From NCBI GenBank assembly GCA_902766625.1, contig CACXEH010000048.1, forward strand, positions 1 through 57,294: DNA of 57,294 nt, read 5' to 3'. Source of the stretch: an uncultured Bacteroidales bacterium. GTDB lineage: Bacteria; Bacteroidota; Bacteroidia; Bacteroidales; Bacteroidaceae. Position numbers and translations under genes: made by a program. Positions 27,005 to 37,231 of the stretch are shown here, one piece after another. Position 1 is the stretch's first letter. Each line of letters starts with the position of its first letter. The notes beneath the pieces were generated by a model. The model was given only the letters and a program-made list of their open reading frames with translations, had not been told where the DNA came from and searched no databases.

Positions 27005-28693
27005 ATGAAGCACAACAAAGCCTTACTCTCATTGGGATTAATCTGCGCTTCCACACCATTATATTCAGCAAAGAAACCCAACATTATTTTCTTTTTGGTT
27101 GATGACTACGGATGGGTTGACAGCGAAGTTGCCTTTGGCGAAGAAGTCTATCCCCATAACCTGCGTTTTAACACTCCTAACATGAAACGCCTGGCAGAGA
27201 AAGGGACCATTCTGACAAACGCATATGCATGTCCTCTCTCCACGCCGACACGTTCCAGTCTGATGACGGGTATGCATGCCGCTCATGAGAAAATCACTAC
27301 ATTTACATCTCAATACATCAATACGCCTACCGACTTCTCCGGTGGCGGAAGTGGCTTGAGCCTGCCCAACGATGAAGATGTCTTCGCACGCGGCGAATGG
27401 AATTATAACGGTCTGTATCCCGTCAATGCAGAGCGATTCCCCCTGGACTCCATGCTCAACAATGCCCTACCCGTTACACCCATGGTACAAATTCTTAAGG
27501 ATAACGGCTACTACACCATCCACGTAGGCAAAGCGCACTGGGGCGTGGAGGGCAACCCTGCCGCCAATCCTTACAACATGGGCTTTGTTGTCAATGTTGC
27601 CGGTGCAAACATCAGCCATCCGCGCTCTTATCTTGGCACAGACAATTACGGCAACACACCTGAATTGTGGAGTCAGCTGGCGGTTCAGAATATGGCGCAA
27701 TATTACGGCACAAACGTCTTCCTGACAGAGGCTCTGACCCGTGAGGCTCTCAAGACGATGGACTACCCTATCCAGCATAATCAGCCATTCTACCTCTATC
27801 TCTCCCATCACGCCGTACATACACCTATCACTGCCGATGAACGCTTTTACGAGAAATATCGTGCCAAAGGCATGGACAAGAAACAGGCAAAATATGCCTC
27901 AATGGTAGAAGGCGTAGATAAGAGTCTGGGGGATGTCATGGATTATATGGAGAAAAAGGGCATTGCAGATAATACCATTATCATATTCTACGGTGACAAC
28001 GGCGGTCATGCCGCCAATACGTCCAAGGGGGGCGTCGCACACACCCAGAACAAGCCTCTGCGCGAAGGCAAGGCCTCTGTCTATGAAGGCGGCATCCGTG
28101 AGCCGATGATGGTTTACTGGCCTGGAAAAACTGTTGCGGGCACACGCGTCAACACCCCTGTCTCCTGCGAAGATTTCTTCCCATCCATCCTGGAAATGGC
28201 AGGCATCAAGTCCTATGAAACCCATCAACAGATTGACGGACAGAGCTGGGCAAGACTCATTTCCAAGGGCTCACTATATGCGGCGAAAGCACAAAAGAGA
28301 GGTTTGATTCAGAATCAGAGAGACGCCTATCATTTCGCCATTCCAGAAAGCATCTCCGGATTAGACCCTGAGAGAGTCATTATCAGTCACATGCCTCACC
28401 AATGGCGCTTCGATGACCAGAAAGACATAGACTTCATGAGTGCTGTCCGTAAGGGTGAGTGGAAACTTGTATACCGTATGCACAACGCCATCACACCGGG
28501 CCATAAGGGCGCTTTTGAACTCTATAACCTCAAAACTGACATTGGCGAACTTAACGATGTAGCCGGTCAACATCCTGAAAAGGTTACCGAACTGGCTAAA
28601 ATCTTAGGTAGCAAACTGCGTGAATGGAACGCCACCATGCCTATCGTTAAGACAACAGGCAAGCCATGTCCGTTGCCGGATGAGATACTTTAA
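27005..28693 (+). CDS. Exported serine-type sulfatase
   Basis: 562 residues with a signal peptide ending near residue 22. The sulfatase active site is Ser79-Thr-Pro-Thr-Arg83, the S-x-P-x-R form that must be oxidised to formylglycine by the radical-SAM maturase anSME, which is not in this window. Metal ligands are DD at 33-34 (FFLVDDYGW) and the later GDNGGHAANTSKGG. HVGKAHWG and HHAVHTPI are family motifs. It removes sulfate from an unknown glycan, perhaps host mucin or glycosaminoglycan. The frame ends 24 bp before a terminator hairpin. The gap to thiL is 44 bp with no clear promoter, so it may be read through from the run beginning at the esterase. Confidence 0.92.
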   Translation: MKHNKALLSLGLICASTPLYSAKKPNIIFFLVDDYGWVDSEVAFGEEVYPHNLRFNTPNMKRLAEKGTILTNAYACPLSTPTRSSLMTGMHAAHEKITTFTSQYINTPTDFSGGGSGLSLPNDEDVFARGEWNYNGLYPVNAERFPLDSMLNNALPVTPMVQILKDNGYYTIHVGKAHWGVEGNPAANPYNMGFVVNVAGANISHPRSYLGTDNYGNTPELWSQLAVQNMAQYYGTNVFLTEALTREALKTMDYPIQHNQPFYLYLSHHAVHTPITADERFYEKYRAKGMDKKQAKYASMVEGVDKSLGDVMDYMEKKGIADNTIIIFYGDNGGHAANTSKGGVAHTQNKPLREGKASVYEGGIREPMMVYWPGKTVAGTRVNTPVSCEDFFPSILEMAGIKSYETHQQIDGQSWARLISKGSLYAAKAQKRGLIQNQRDAYHFAIPESISGLDPERVIISHMPHQWRFDDQKDIDFMSAVRKGEWKLVYRMHNAITPGHKGAFELYNLKTDIGELNDVAGQHPEKVTELAKILGSKLREWNATMPIVKTTGKPCPLPDEIL

Positions 28694-28716
28694 TTACATT
28701 GTAATATCATAAATAA

Positions 28717-28748
28717 CATGGGGCGGCTTATGCATGAGCCGTCCCATG
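28717..28748 (+). terminator. Terminator after the sulfatase
   Basis: Twelve-base arms (28717-28728 and 28737-28748) pair with one G-U and enclose an 8-base loop. It sits 24 bp after the sulfatase stop. Confidence 0.7.
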
Positions 28749-28828
28749 TCATTATTTCACATTCCCTGAACTGTATCCGCAGTACCCGTATCTGAATTTA
28801 CGGAACAGATATGACATCTGTCCCCGTA

Positions 28829-28920
28829 AAGATTTCCGTTCCATGCCATGGAACATACGTTCCAGCCAATGGAATATACATTCCAGCCGATGGAACAGAG
28901 AACTTATCGGCGAAAAAAAT
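28829..28920 (+). repeat. 21-bp-period dyad element, copy C
   Basis: Units start at 28829, 28850, 28871 and 28892, spaced 21 bp. The dyads are GGAAC-ATAC-GTTCC (28850) and GGAAT-ATAC-ATTCC (28871): where the fifth base changes C to T, its partner changes G to A. The tail after the last GGAAC reads AGAGAACTTATCGGCGAAAA. The element is about 75 bp upstream of the mnmA -7 box and oriented toward mnmA. It lies after the sulfatase terminator. Confidence 0.8.
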
Positions 28921-28995
28921 GTCCACACTACGCACAACCCTGGCAACATTCACGCATCGCTCAGCCTGACATAAACATTTTATAAAAAAAGTATG

Positions 28996-29003
28996 TACCT
29001 TTG
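28996..29003 (+). promoter_or_regulatory. -7 box abutting the mnmA ATG
   Basis: TACCTTTG is followed by CAGT and then the ATG at 29008. Transcription would start at or next to the ATG, so the mRNA is probably leaderless. The in-frame ATG at 28993 lies before the box and cannot be the start. Confidence 0.65.
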
Positions 29004-29007
29004 CAGT

Positions 29008-30102
29008 ATGAAACAAGATTTCTATTGCCCCGACGGAAAAACAGCGCTACTCATATCAGGTGGCGTGGATAGCGCTGTAGCAACCCACATAATGGTTGAG
29101 CGTGGCATAAAGCCTCACCTCTTCTACATAAAAATCGGCATGGACGGGGAAGACTCGTCGTGCACCAGTGAAGAAGACATAGAAATCTCCCAAGCCATAG
29201 CACGCCAGTATCACCTTCCCTTAGACGTTATTGACCTCCAGCAGGAATACTGGGACAGGGTTGTAGGCTATGTCATCAACCGTGTCAAGAATGGCCTGAC
29301 ACCCAATTCGGATGTAATGTGCAACAAACTGGTCAAATTTGGCGCTTTCGAGGAAAAGGTCGGAAAGGATTTCGACTACATTGTCACCGGCCACTACGCA
29401 CGCACTTGGAAGGATACAGACGGACAACTCTGGCTACTGTCAGGCATTGACCCTGTGAAAGACCAGACGGACTTTCTTGCCCAGTTAGACTCGCTGCAGA
29501 TATCAAAATGTATTTTCCCCGTCGGTGGACTGCCTAAGTCAGAGGTACGCCGCATCGCAGAGGAACAACACCTGTTGTGCGCTCACCGCAAGGACAGTCA
29601 AGGCATCTGCTTCCTGGGAAAAATCAATTATAACCAATTTATATCCCGTTTTCTCGGCGAGAAGGAAGGTGACATCATTGACATAGACACCAGCAAGGTA
29701 TTGGGCAAGCACAAAGGCTATTGGTTTCATACCATCGGGCAACGCAAGGGGCTGAGACTGGGTGGCGGTCCGTGGTTTGTAGTCAAGAAAGACATCGCCA
29801 ACAACATCCTCTATGTCGCCAACGGCTATGACACCCGTCTGCAATATGGAAACTCTTTCCACCTGGCTGACTTCCATGTTCTTACCGCCAATCCGCTAAG
29901 CACAGAACACAGCAACGATATCCGTTTTAAAATCAGACACACTGAACAACCCATCGCAGGCAAGATGACCTACACCCCGCAGGGCTGGTTCATCGAAAGT
30001 TCTGAGCTTATTCAAGGTATCGCTCCAGGACAATTCGGAGTCATTTACGATGCCGAAGGACAGCGTTGTATCGGCAGTGGCGAGATTGCCCCGAAAGAAT
30101 GA
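29008..30102 (+). CDS. mnmA: tRNA-uridine 2-sulfurtransferase
   Basis: 364 residues. MnmA thiolates C2 of the wobble uridine 34 in tRNAs for Lys, Glu and Gln. The PP-loop is [10 protein letters not shown] (near 16-22). Catalytic cysteines are Cys105 ([10 protein letters not shown]) and Cys201 (SQGICFLG), matching Cys102 and Cys199 of E. coli. [17 protein letters not shown] and HTIGQRKGL are family motifs; the C-terminal beta-barrel ends with GSGEIAP. The start at 29008 rather than 28993 is set by the promoter. It is a single gene between the sulfatase terminator and the convergent CotH gene. Confidence 0.95.
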   Translation: MKQDFYCPDGKTALLISGGVDSAVATHIMVERGIKPHLFYIKIGMDGEDSSCTSEEDIEISQAIARQYHLPLDVIDLQQEYWDRVVGYVINRVKNGLTPNSDVMCNKLVKFGAFEEKVGKDFDYIVTGHYARTWKDTDGQLWLLSGIDPVKDQTDFLAQLDSLQISKCIFPVGGLPKSEVRRIAEEQHLLCAHRKDSQGICFLGKINYNQFISRFLGEKEGDIIDIDTSKVLGKHKGYWFHTIGQRKGLRLGGGPWFVVKKDIANNILYVANGYDTRLQYGNSFHLADFHVLTANPLSTEHSNDIRFKIRHTEQPIAGKMTYTPQGWFIESSELIQGIAPGQFGVIYDAEGQRCIGSGEIAPKE

Positions 30103-30151
30103 CCCGCCACCCTAATCGGAAAACTTAGGTAAACCCCTGTATCAAACGGTC

Positions 30152-33064
30152 TTACTCTACCCTTACTTTGCGTGATGTAGCTTCTCCGTTTGCATATATC
30201 AGCTTCTGTATAACGATTTCGTGTGAAGGAAGTTGGGTTATGCGTTGTCCCTTCAGATTATAATACTCCACAGCTACTATAGGACTATCATGTACGACAA
30301 CAGGTTTTATACCTGTGTTGATGGTATCGGCACCGATAAGACTCAGCGGAGTATTAACCGTCAGGCTGTTGGTCTGTTCTATCGTTGGACGGTTAAAAAC
30401 CGCCGCATAGTTTCCTCCGTCAGCATAACGCCCGAACGTCTGCCAACGTGACTGGGCTTTATACACCAGACTGTCTGTCCAAGTGCCGTCAGCCGCCTGC
30501 AGGCTGATAAAAGCATCATCAGAATTATCAAGCTTAAACGATGCGTGCAACTGCGTGAGGGGAGTCTTACCGTCACACCATACTATCTTGTAGCCATGGG
30601 CCGGAATAATGGTGCTCACACCTTCCGGTGCTGTTATGCGGTATTTCTGCAGTTTGCTGCGGTTGTCGCTCAGGAACATCCCGGCGACATCAATATCGTC
30701 ATCTGTTGCATTGTACAGTTCCAGCCAGTCGCTCTTTTTGAAATAGTCGTTGATATAAATATCATTCCCGGCACTCACCTCATTGATACGTACCGGTGAG
30801 GCACCAGGCGCATAAGCTGCCCCTTCACCTGTTACAGGTTCATACACAGCCCTCACAGAGTATTGACCTTTAGCCATTGCCGCAGAGATATTAAAGACAG
30901 AGTCGCTGCTTCGCGCCACATTGTCAACCTGCCACTCCTTAAAGGCATAGCCCGCCGGAGCTGACGAAGTCAGGACAATGGGTTGAAACAATTTGCCGTT
31001 AAACTTGCCCGTAGGTATTTCCAATCCGTTCAGCAATAACTTGCCGTCTTTGATGTTGGAGGATATTTCCATGTCCCACGGTTCATCTAAGCCCAAAGTA
31101 GTTTTGAGGTTTTTGATTAGCGTCACATAGCGTTCCTCACGGTCAGAGATGCGCTTTGCCAAAGTGTCCGCCGATGCCATGGGACTCAACTCTTCCAGCG
31201 CCATAGCCGGTTTGGTTAATGCAGTCATCGAATCTATCACCGGCAAGCATCGCTCGGGAGAAAACACACTGCCACCCATAATACAATAAGCATCAATAAA
31301 CTGCTTCTTGAATTTAGGATTTTTCATCATATTGTTGAAAATCTTGACCAGTTTACCCGTACCTTTGGTAATCTGGGCAATCATATCCATATCGCGATAG
31401 GCAGCATCTAAATCATGCAACACCACATGAAACTTCGCATCATCGGTGCGGGCGCGAAACCCTTTAATGTTTTTAAGACCATACCTTAACCAATCCTTAT
31501 TGCCCGTATAGATTTCTGTTGCCATATAATAGCAATACTCGTCAATATCGACCAGATTGGCTATTTTCTGCCAGATTTCATCATTGGTAGGCGATGTTTT
31601 TAGTCTTTGCGTTGCCAGTTCATACCATTCCAGCAACTTCTTATCGTCACCTGCTTTAATATCCCAGTCGTTCTCCCATTGGTCTATCTCATCATCGTCA
31701 ATGCCGTAATTACTATACGCAAAATGCCTGTTGCTCTGCTCACGCAGATTGAGCATGCCGAGATACTTTCCATTCAAGAAAATATGCGCAGGCTGCCATG
31801 CCTGAGCGTCAACATACGCCCCACTGGTACGCACAAGCTCTTGCACAATAGGGTCATATATGCGGCAATATGGATCCTGTCCTCCGTTGCGGACAAGAAA
31901 ACTTTTCAACTTGATATGAGGTTTGGTAGAGAATACAGGATACTGAAAGAAATTGTTGAATTCATAAATTTTATTAGCCTTCAGTTTGAATGATGTGCGA
32001 CATTCAAAATCGTCATTGCCGGCTGAAAAACGTGTCCATCCTCCAAAGACAGAAAAGGTGGCTTCCTGATTCAGCACCTCATTCCACACGCCGTGTTCAG
32101 GTACAAAATATTCCATATTGACAGGGCGCTCCCAATCCATATTCTGATTATGCTTTGTCGACTGGTTATTACCTGAGCGTCCGTTTACTCCCTTGACATA
32201 AATACCTATAGAGTCGTCAAAGAAATTATCCGGATGGGTTGACACGCTCAAAATCGGCAAAGTGAAGTCTTTATCATATTTAATAAAAGAACGTGTCACG
32301 ACAGGACTGTTCAGATAATTCTCACGTACAAGCATAAAACGGAATATCGTAGTTGTATCCGTGACAAAATGCCCGTCAGAGCTTACCTTACTCTTACCTG
32401 GGACTGGTGCGGAGCAGTCTGTAGTATAATACAACGTCGTATTGTCTGGTATGGTCACATTGAGTTCCGCCTTGTCAGAAAACAGTCCACCCTTTCTATC
32501 CACAACAGGAGCAGCCAGACGAATCCGTGCGATAGAGGTACTATTGTTAGATGCCTCCGGAGTAGGCTCAGAAGTAAACTCCCATTTGTCAGCGCTGTCA
32601 ATGATGCGCATATATGAACATCTTGAAATAGCAGAAGGATAATTAACTGCATCAATAATATCTGTCCCATTGGATTTCAATAACTCTATGAAGCCACCGT
32701 CTGCATCCATTTTAAAAGGGATTTGCCCTTTAGCATAGGGCCCATAAAAACCATCTGCGAAATTATGGTCAAACCATATATTTTTAAATCCGCCGGCAGG
32801 AACCTTGCCATTATCAGCTGTTAATATTCGCGTCTTGACAACACCTTCAGCGTCTGTATGGCGAAGGACAATGCCATTAAGACTGGTTGCCGTGTCAGTC
32901 GGATTATAGATTTCTATCCAACCTCCGTAGTTGTAGGACGGGTCTATAAACATATCCACATTGGCTACCTGAATCTCATTGATATACAATCCACGCTCAG
33001 CTCCGTAGCCCGGCAATGATACGAAGAAAAGCAAAAACAGTATTTTTAGTATACGCGACATCAT
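30152..33064 (-). CDS. Secreted CotH-kinase-like protein with two lamin-tail domains
   Basis: 970 residues from the ATG pair at 33064/33061. A signal peptide (MMSRILKILFLLFFVSLPGYGA) is followed by a lamin-tail domain (about 25-140, WIEIYNPTD), then a chitobiase-type segment (LYYTTDCSAPVP). The CotH kinase-like core (about 270-640) shows HIFLNGKYLGMLNLREQSNRHF and VVLHDLDAAYRD. A second lamin-tail domain (about 775-900, WLELYNATDDD) and a C-terminal type IX-like module (YYNLKGQRI and a final R-K-V-R-V-E) follow. CotH proteins are atypical kinases in spore coats; in Bacteroidetes their role is unclear. The frame runs 21 codons further upstream, but that part includes the promoter. Confidence 0.87.
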   Translation of the reverse strand: MMSRILKILFLLFFVSLPGYGAERGLYINEIQVANVDMFIDPSYNYGGWIEIYNPTDTATSLNGIVLRHTDAEGVVKTRILTADNGKVPAGGFKNIWFDHNFADGFYGPYAKGQIPFKMDADGGFIELLKSNGTDIIDAVNYPSAISRCSYMRIIDSADKWEFTSEPTPEASNNSTSIARIRLAAPVVDRKGGLFSDKAELNVTIPDNTTLYYTTDCSAPVPGKSKVSSDGHFVTDTTTIFRFMLVRENYLNSPVVTRSFIKYDKDFTLPILSVSTHPDNFFDDSIGIYVKGVNGRSGNNQSTKHNQNMDWERPVNMEYFVPEHGVWNEVLNQEATFSVFGGWTRFSAGNDDFECRTSFKLKANKIYEFNNFFQYPVFSTKPHIKLKSFLVRNGGQDPYCRIYDPIVQELVRTSGAYVDAQAWQPAHIFLNGKYLGMLNLREQSNRHFAYSNYGIDDDEIDQWENDWDIKAGDDKKLLEWYELATQRLKTSPTNDEIWQKIANLVDIDEYCYYMATEIYTGNKDWLRYGLKNIKGFRARTDDAKFHVVLHDLDAAYRDMDMIAQITKGTGKLVKIFNNMMKNPKFKKQFIDAYCIMGGSVFSPERCLPVIDSMTALTKPAMALEELSPMASADTLAKRISDREERYVTLIKNLKTTLGLDEPWDMEISSNIKDGKLLLNGLEIPTGKFNGKLFQPIVLTSSAPAGYAFKEWQVDNVARSSDSVFNISAAMAKGQYSVRAVYEPVTGEGAAYAPGASPVRINEVSAGNDIYINDYFKKSDWLELYNATDDDIDVAGMFLSDNRSKLQKYRITAPEGVSTIIPAHGYKIVWCDGKTPLTQLHASFKLDNSDDAFISLQAADGTWTDSLVYKAQSRWQTFGRYADGGNYAAVFNRPTIEQTNSLTVNTPLSLIGADTINTGIKPVVVHDSPIVAVEYYNLKGQRITQLPSHEIVIQKLIYANGEATSRKVRVE

Positions 33065-33107
33065 AAAAACGGTAATGTCCGACAAAGCATTAAGCCAAAA
33101 TCGGATA

Positions 33108-33115
33108 CAAATGTA
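33108..33115 (-). promoter_or_regulatory. -7 box of the CotH-like gene
   Basis: The minus strand reads TACATTTG. It lies 43 bp before the ATG at 33064 and inside the longer open frame, which decides the start. Confidence 0.55.
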
Positions 33116-33348
33116 ATAAAAAAACATAAACTTAATATTTTATATAGCTCTCCAAAGATGTATTTTGTCAGCTATTTTTCACCATAATCGCGTTGCTTTT
33201 ATTTTAGAACAACAAAGAAACCTTATTTTGAAAAACCCACTTATCAAATTTTGACGGCAGTTCTTAGTATCACGTTTCATTGTCTTTTTCAAAACTAATT
33301 ATCGGTTGAAAATGGTCATAAACATCATTTCATTGGGAACAAAAATCG
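33116..33348. other. Intergenic region between the divergent CotH-like gene and glgP
   Basis: AT-rich sequence between two divergent promoters. I see no gene, no strong hairpin and no copy of the 21-bp-period element. Confidence 0.5.
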
Positions 33349-33356
33349 TAATTTTG
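33349..33356 (+). promoter_or_regulatory. -7 box of glgP
   Basis: TAATTTTG, an exact TAnnTTTG match, 25 bp before the ATG at 33382. Confidence 0.6.
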
Positions 33357-33381
33357 CATACAGAAACTAAATCATAAGAAC

Positions 33382-35946
33382 ATGAATATAAAAATAAGTC
33401 ACACCAACCAACCACGATGGAACAACATTACAATTAGGTCTCATATGCCTGATTCACTTAAAGAGTTGGATGAAATGGCTCACAACCTATGGTGGACATG
33501 GAATACAGAAGGATACAATCTTTTCCATGACATCGACCCTGTAGAATTTAAAAAAGTTCATAAGAACGTCATTGAAATGCTTGGCAATCTGAGTGCAGAG
33601 ACTTTGGAGAACCTTGCTGAAGACAGCACCTTTATCGCCCGGATGAATACCGTATACAAGCATTTCCGCGAATATATGGATGAGAAGCCTGACAAGACTC
33701 GCCCATCTGTAGCATATTTCTGCATGGAGTATGGTCTATACCACTTTCTCAAGATCTACTCCGGTGGTCTTGGCATTTTGGCTGGAGACTATCTGAAACA
33801 AGCTTCTGACAGTAATGTCGATATGGTAGCCATTGGTATATTGTACCGATATGGCTACTTCACACAAGAGCTTGCCATGGACGGTTCACAGATAGCGAAA
33901 TATGAGGCACAGGATTTCGACCGCTTGCCCATTAACCAAGTAATGGACGAGAATAACAAGCAGATGATTCTTGAAGTGCCATTCCCCGGCTATACGCTTT
34001 ATGCTAAAATTTGGCGTATTGACGTAGGACGCACAAAACTGTATCTCCTGGATACAGATTTTGATATGAACTCGGAATACGATAAAAACATTACACATAC
34101 GCTATATGGAGGCGAATGGGAAAACCGTCTCAAGCAAGAATACCTGTTGGGTATAGGCGGTATGCTTTTGCTCAACAAACTCAACATTAAGCGTGACATA
34201 TATCACTGCAATGAAGGACATGCCGCATTCTGCAATGTGCAACGTCTGGTCGATTATATCCAGACTGGACTGACCTTTAACCAGGCACTTGAGCTTGTTC
34301 GCGCCTCTTCATTATATACCGTCCACACTCCCGTACCCGCAGGACATGACTATTTCGAAGAAGGCCTTCTCAGCAAATACCTTGGTTCATATCCCGAGAA
34401 ACTGGGTCTCAGCTGGGATGATTTCATGGGCTTAGGACGCACCAATCCGGAAGATAAGAATGAGAAATTCTGCATGTCGACATTTTTGTGCAATACTTGT
34501 CAAGAAACCAACGGTGTAAGTTGGCTACACGGACAAGTCAGCAAAAAAATGTTCAATGGCATTTGGAAAGGATATTATCCCGAAGAGAGCCACGTGGGCT
34601 ACGTCACCAATGGCGTACATCTCCCGACATGGGCTGCCCGTGAATGGAAAGCATTTTATGAGAAAACGTTCGGCAAGGATTTCTATAAAGACATGTCAAA
34701 TGAAAAAATATGGGAGAAGATTTACAGAGTGCCCGATCAGGAGATATGGAACATCAGGACGACATTAAAAAACAAACTCGTGACCTACATCCGCGACCGT
34801 TTCCGTGAGAGTTGGCTGAAAAACCAAGGAGACCCGTCGCGTGTCGTATCCCTATTAGACAAAATCAATCCTAACGCTTTGCTCATTGGGTTCGGGCGCC
34901 GTTTTGCGACTTACAAACGTGCTTACTTGCTCTTCAATGATTTGGAGCGACTGAAAAAGATTGTCAATAATCCCGATTATCCCGTACAATTCATTTACGC
35001 CGGCAAGGCTCACCCGGCTGATGGTGCTGGACAAGGATTGATAAAACGTATCTACGAAGTATCTCAAATGCCAGAGTTCTTAGGAAAAATCATCATTCTA
35101 GAAAACTACGACATGGAATTGGCACGCCGTTTAATATCTGGCGTAGATATCTGGATGAACACGCCTACCCGTCCGTTGGAAGCCTCAGGCACGTCAGGAG
35201 AGAAAGCACTGATGAATGGCCTGCTGAATCTTTCCGTATTGGACGGATGGTGGTATGAGGGATATCGTGAAGGCGCAGGATGGGCTTTGACAGAAAAACG
35301 CACTTACACGAACCAAGGATATCAAGACGAACTGGATGCATCCACAATATATAATATTTTGGAACGTGAAATCATTCCACTGTATTATCAGCGTTACACC
35401 AACGGCTATTCTCACGGTTGGATAGAAACCATAAAGAACTCCATTGCCCAAATAGCGCCTCACTACACAATGAAGCGCCAACTGGACGACTACTACGAAA
35501 AATTCTATAATAAAGAGGCAGAACGATTCAAGATGCTCTCTGAGAATGACAACGCTAAAGCTAAAGAATTGGTGGCATGGAAGGAATCCGTGGCAAGCGT
35601 ATGGGATAATATCCGTGTCGTTAGCATACAAAAGGATGATAACAATGTCGTTTCCATGTATAGCGGAAAGAAGTTTAGCATCACGGTCAACATTGACGAG
35701 CAAGGACTCGATAATGCACTTGGTGTAGAGATGGTTATTCTTACAACTAACGAGAAGAACGAAGAGGTGCTTTACAAAACATTACCGTTTGAAGTTGTTA
35801 AACGTGAAGGTAACATCTATACATTCAAATTGACTGAAAGCATTGATGATGCCGGCAGTTTCAGATTGGCTTTCCGTTTTTTCCCGAAGCATCCACTCAT
35901 GGCTCATCGACAGGAATTCTGTTATGTCACATGGTTTAACGAATGA
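33382..35946 (+). CDS. glgP: Alpha-glucan (glycogen/maltodextrin) phosphorylase
   Basis: 854 residues of the DUF3417-containing bacterial type of GT35. The N-terminal domain (about 10-115) has [13 protein letters not shown]. The catalytic part has [27 protein letters not shown] (motif region near 111-140), [36 protein letters not shown]-like [27 protein letters not shown] and the PLP-lysine box [25 protein letters not shown]. It releases glucose-1-phosphate from glycogen or maltodextrin with phosphate, using PLP. It is transcribed alone from its own promoter and ends at a strong hairpin. With glgB at 46682 it supplies both the making and breaking sides of glycogen metabolism in this window. 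Confidence 0.95.
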   Translation: MNIKISHTNQPRWNNITIRSHMPDSLKELDEMAHNLWWTWNTEGYNLFHDIDPVEFKKVHKNVIEMLGNLSAETLENLAEDSTFIARMNTVYKHFREYMDEKPDKTRPSVAYFCMEYGLYHFLKIYSGGLGILAGDYLKQASDSNVDMVAIGILYRYGYFTQELAMDGSQIAKYEAQDFDRLPINQVMDENNKQMILEVPFPGYTLYAKIWRIDVGRTKLYLLDTDFDMNSEYDKNITHTLYGGEWENRLKQEYLLGIGGMLLLNKLNIKRDIYHCNEGHAAFCNVQRLVDYIQTGLTFNQALELVRASSLYTVHTPVPAGHDYFEEGLLSKYLGSYPEKLGLSWDDFMGLGRTNPEDKNEKFCMSTFLCNTCQETNGVSWLHGQVSKKMFNGIWKGYYPEESHVGYVTNGVHLPTWAAREWKAFYEKTFGKDFYKDMSNEKIWEKIYRVPDQEIWNIRTTLKNKLVTYIRDRFRESWLKNQGDPSRVVSLLDKINPNALLIGFGRRFATYKRAYLLFNDLERLKKIVNNPDYPVQFIYAGKAHPADGAGQGLIKRIYEVSQMPEFLGKIIILENYDMELARRLISGVDIWMNTPTRPLEASGTSGEKALMNGLLNLSVLDGWWYEGYREGAGWALTEKRTYTNQGYQDELDASTIYNILEREIIPLYYQRYTNGYSHGWIETIKNSIAQIAPHYTMKRQLDDYYEKFYNKEAERFKMLSENDNAKAKELVAWKESVASVWDNIRVVSIQKDDNNVVSMYSGKKFSITVNIDEQGLDNALGVEMVILTTNEKNEEVLYKTLPFEVVKREGNIYTFKLTESIDDAGSFRLAFRFFPKHPLMAHRQEFCYVTWFNE

Positions 35947-36012
35947 CACTATCAACTAACAAATAATTCCTGACACATAAGAAACACTGAATAAAGTGTG
36001 TCTGCCACAGAT

Positions 36013-36050
36013 ATCATGAGCCCCGGAAGCAAACTTCCGGGGCTCATGAT
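36013..36050. terminator. Strong bidirectional terminator after glgP
   Basis: Perfect 17-bp arms with a GC-rich core (36013-36029 and 36034-36050) and a CAAA loop. It lies between the convergent glgP (+) and sialidase (-) genes. Confidence 0.85.
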
Positions 36051-36099
36051 AGTATTTTCTGACCAATGTCAATGATGCTGTTTCTTCAATAATTCGGCT

Positions 36100-37200
36100 T
36101 CATTTCCGAAGTGCTATACGACAGAAAGCTATCTTCTCGTAACAACTCTTCTTGCCACACTCAAACAGAACACCTACGGTACCTGCATCTATCTGCACCA
36201 AATCGGAATAAGCCGCTTTACCAGGATATATGGTTGTATGAACACGCCACGAAGCACCATTGTCCCTACTTTCTTTCATGACAAGATTCTCACGTCGCAC
36301 CTTAGACGAGGGATTAGTAAAAAGCAACATCTTAGACAATTTGCCGTTACGTTTGCGTACAGATAAAATACTTCCCTGACACACAGGTTCTATCAGTTCT
36401 TCAGAGAATGTCATATCTCCGCTGTAACTCTCTCCTCCATCCTTACTTACCAGATAAGCGCGACAAGGATGCTGCTCACGGTATGTATACATACGCATGT
36501 TTTGGATAATGTGGTGACGGGGTGTCTCTGCAATGGTACTTTCGTCACCGCCTACCTGACTCTGCACTGCTCCTAAACGCCATATCATGCCATGATCATC
36601 AGAATAAATGATATGAGAATGCGTCAGCATATTTTCCGTATGGTTGCACGGGACAACAATTCTTCCCGTCTTTGACATTTGGATAGCGTGGCAAGGCCCT
36701 GTAGCATACCACTGCCATGACGGCTTCTTGGTGTCGGTCGTTATCTCCCGAGGAGTTGACCATGTAGCACAAGTATCCAAGGACTCCATGACAAATACAC
36801 GACGCGTGTCTATACTGGTCTGTTTCCTTATTTCTTCAGAGACATCACGACCATTGTTCCATGTGCACACTAAGATAACCTTCTTAGCCACAGCATCCCA
36901 TACTGGTGCAGGGTTACCGCAGACATTATCCTGATTATCCCATATCACACGTAATGCGCTCCATGTCCGTCCGCCGTCATCAGAACGCTTCATAACCATG
37001 TCTATGTCGCCACTGTCCTTACGGTTCAGTCTGCGTCCTTCACAAAATGCGAGCAAGGGACCATTGGGAACTTTTATTATCGCCGGAATACGGAAAAAAG
37101 CATAACCCTCTTTGCCTGCCTCAAATACATCAACATATTCCGTAGAGAACGAAGCAAGGGATGCACCTACAAACAACAGGAGAAACAAAAAACGTCTCAT
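36100..37200 (-). CDS. Exported sialidase (GH33)
   Basis: 366 residues with a signal peptide ending near residue 18. The sialidase fold is clear. The FRIP motif (Arg37) starts the arginine triad, and four Asp-box repeats (S-x-D-x-G-x-x-W/Y) occur as SDDGGRTWS, SDDHGMIWR, SKDGGESYS and SRDNGASWR. RKDSGDIDMVM supplies the likely acid Asp, GDESTIAE the Glu, and AYSDLVQI the nucleophilic Tyr region. It releases terminal sialic acid from host glycans outside the cytoplasm. It lies 31 bp after the dedA-family gene at the end of a minus-strand run. No carbohydrate-binding domain is present. Confidence 0.88.
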   Translation of the reverse strand: MRRFLFLLLFVGASLASFSTEYVDVFEAGKEGYAFFRIPAIIKVPNGPLLAFCEGRRLNRKDSGDIDMVMKRSDDGGRTWSALRVIWDNQDNVCGNPAPVWDAVAKKVILVCTWNNGRDVSEEIRKQTSIDTRRVFVMESLDTCATWSTPREITTDTKKPSWQWYATGPCHAIQMSKTGRIVVPCNHTENMLTHSHIIYSDDHGMIWRLGAVQSQVGGDESTIAETPRHHIIQNMRMYTYREQHPCRAYLVSKDGGESYSGDMTFSEELIEPVCQGSILSVRKRNGKLSKMLLFTNPSSKVRRENLVMKESRDNGASWRVHTTIYPGKAAYSDLVQIDAGTVGVLFECGKKSCYEKIAFCRIALRK

Positions 37201-37231
37201 ACCATTTTTAGAACTAAGAGATTTATCATCC

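Noticed and set aside
33065-33127. 21-codon extension of the CotH-like protein
   Set aside because: The -7 box at 33108-33115 is inside the extension, so the transcript would start after its ATG.
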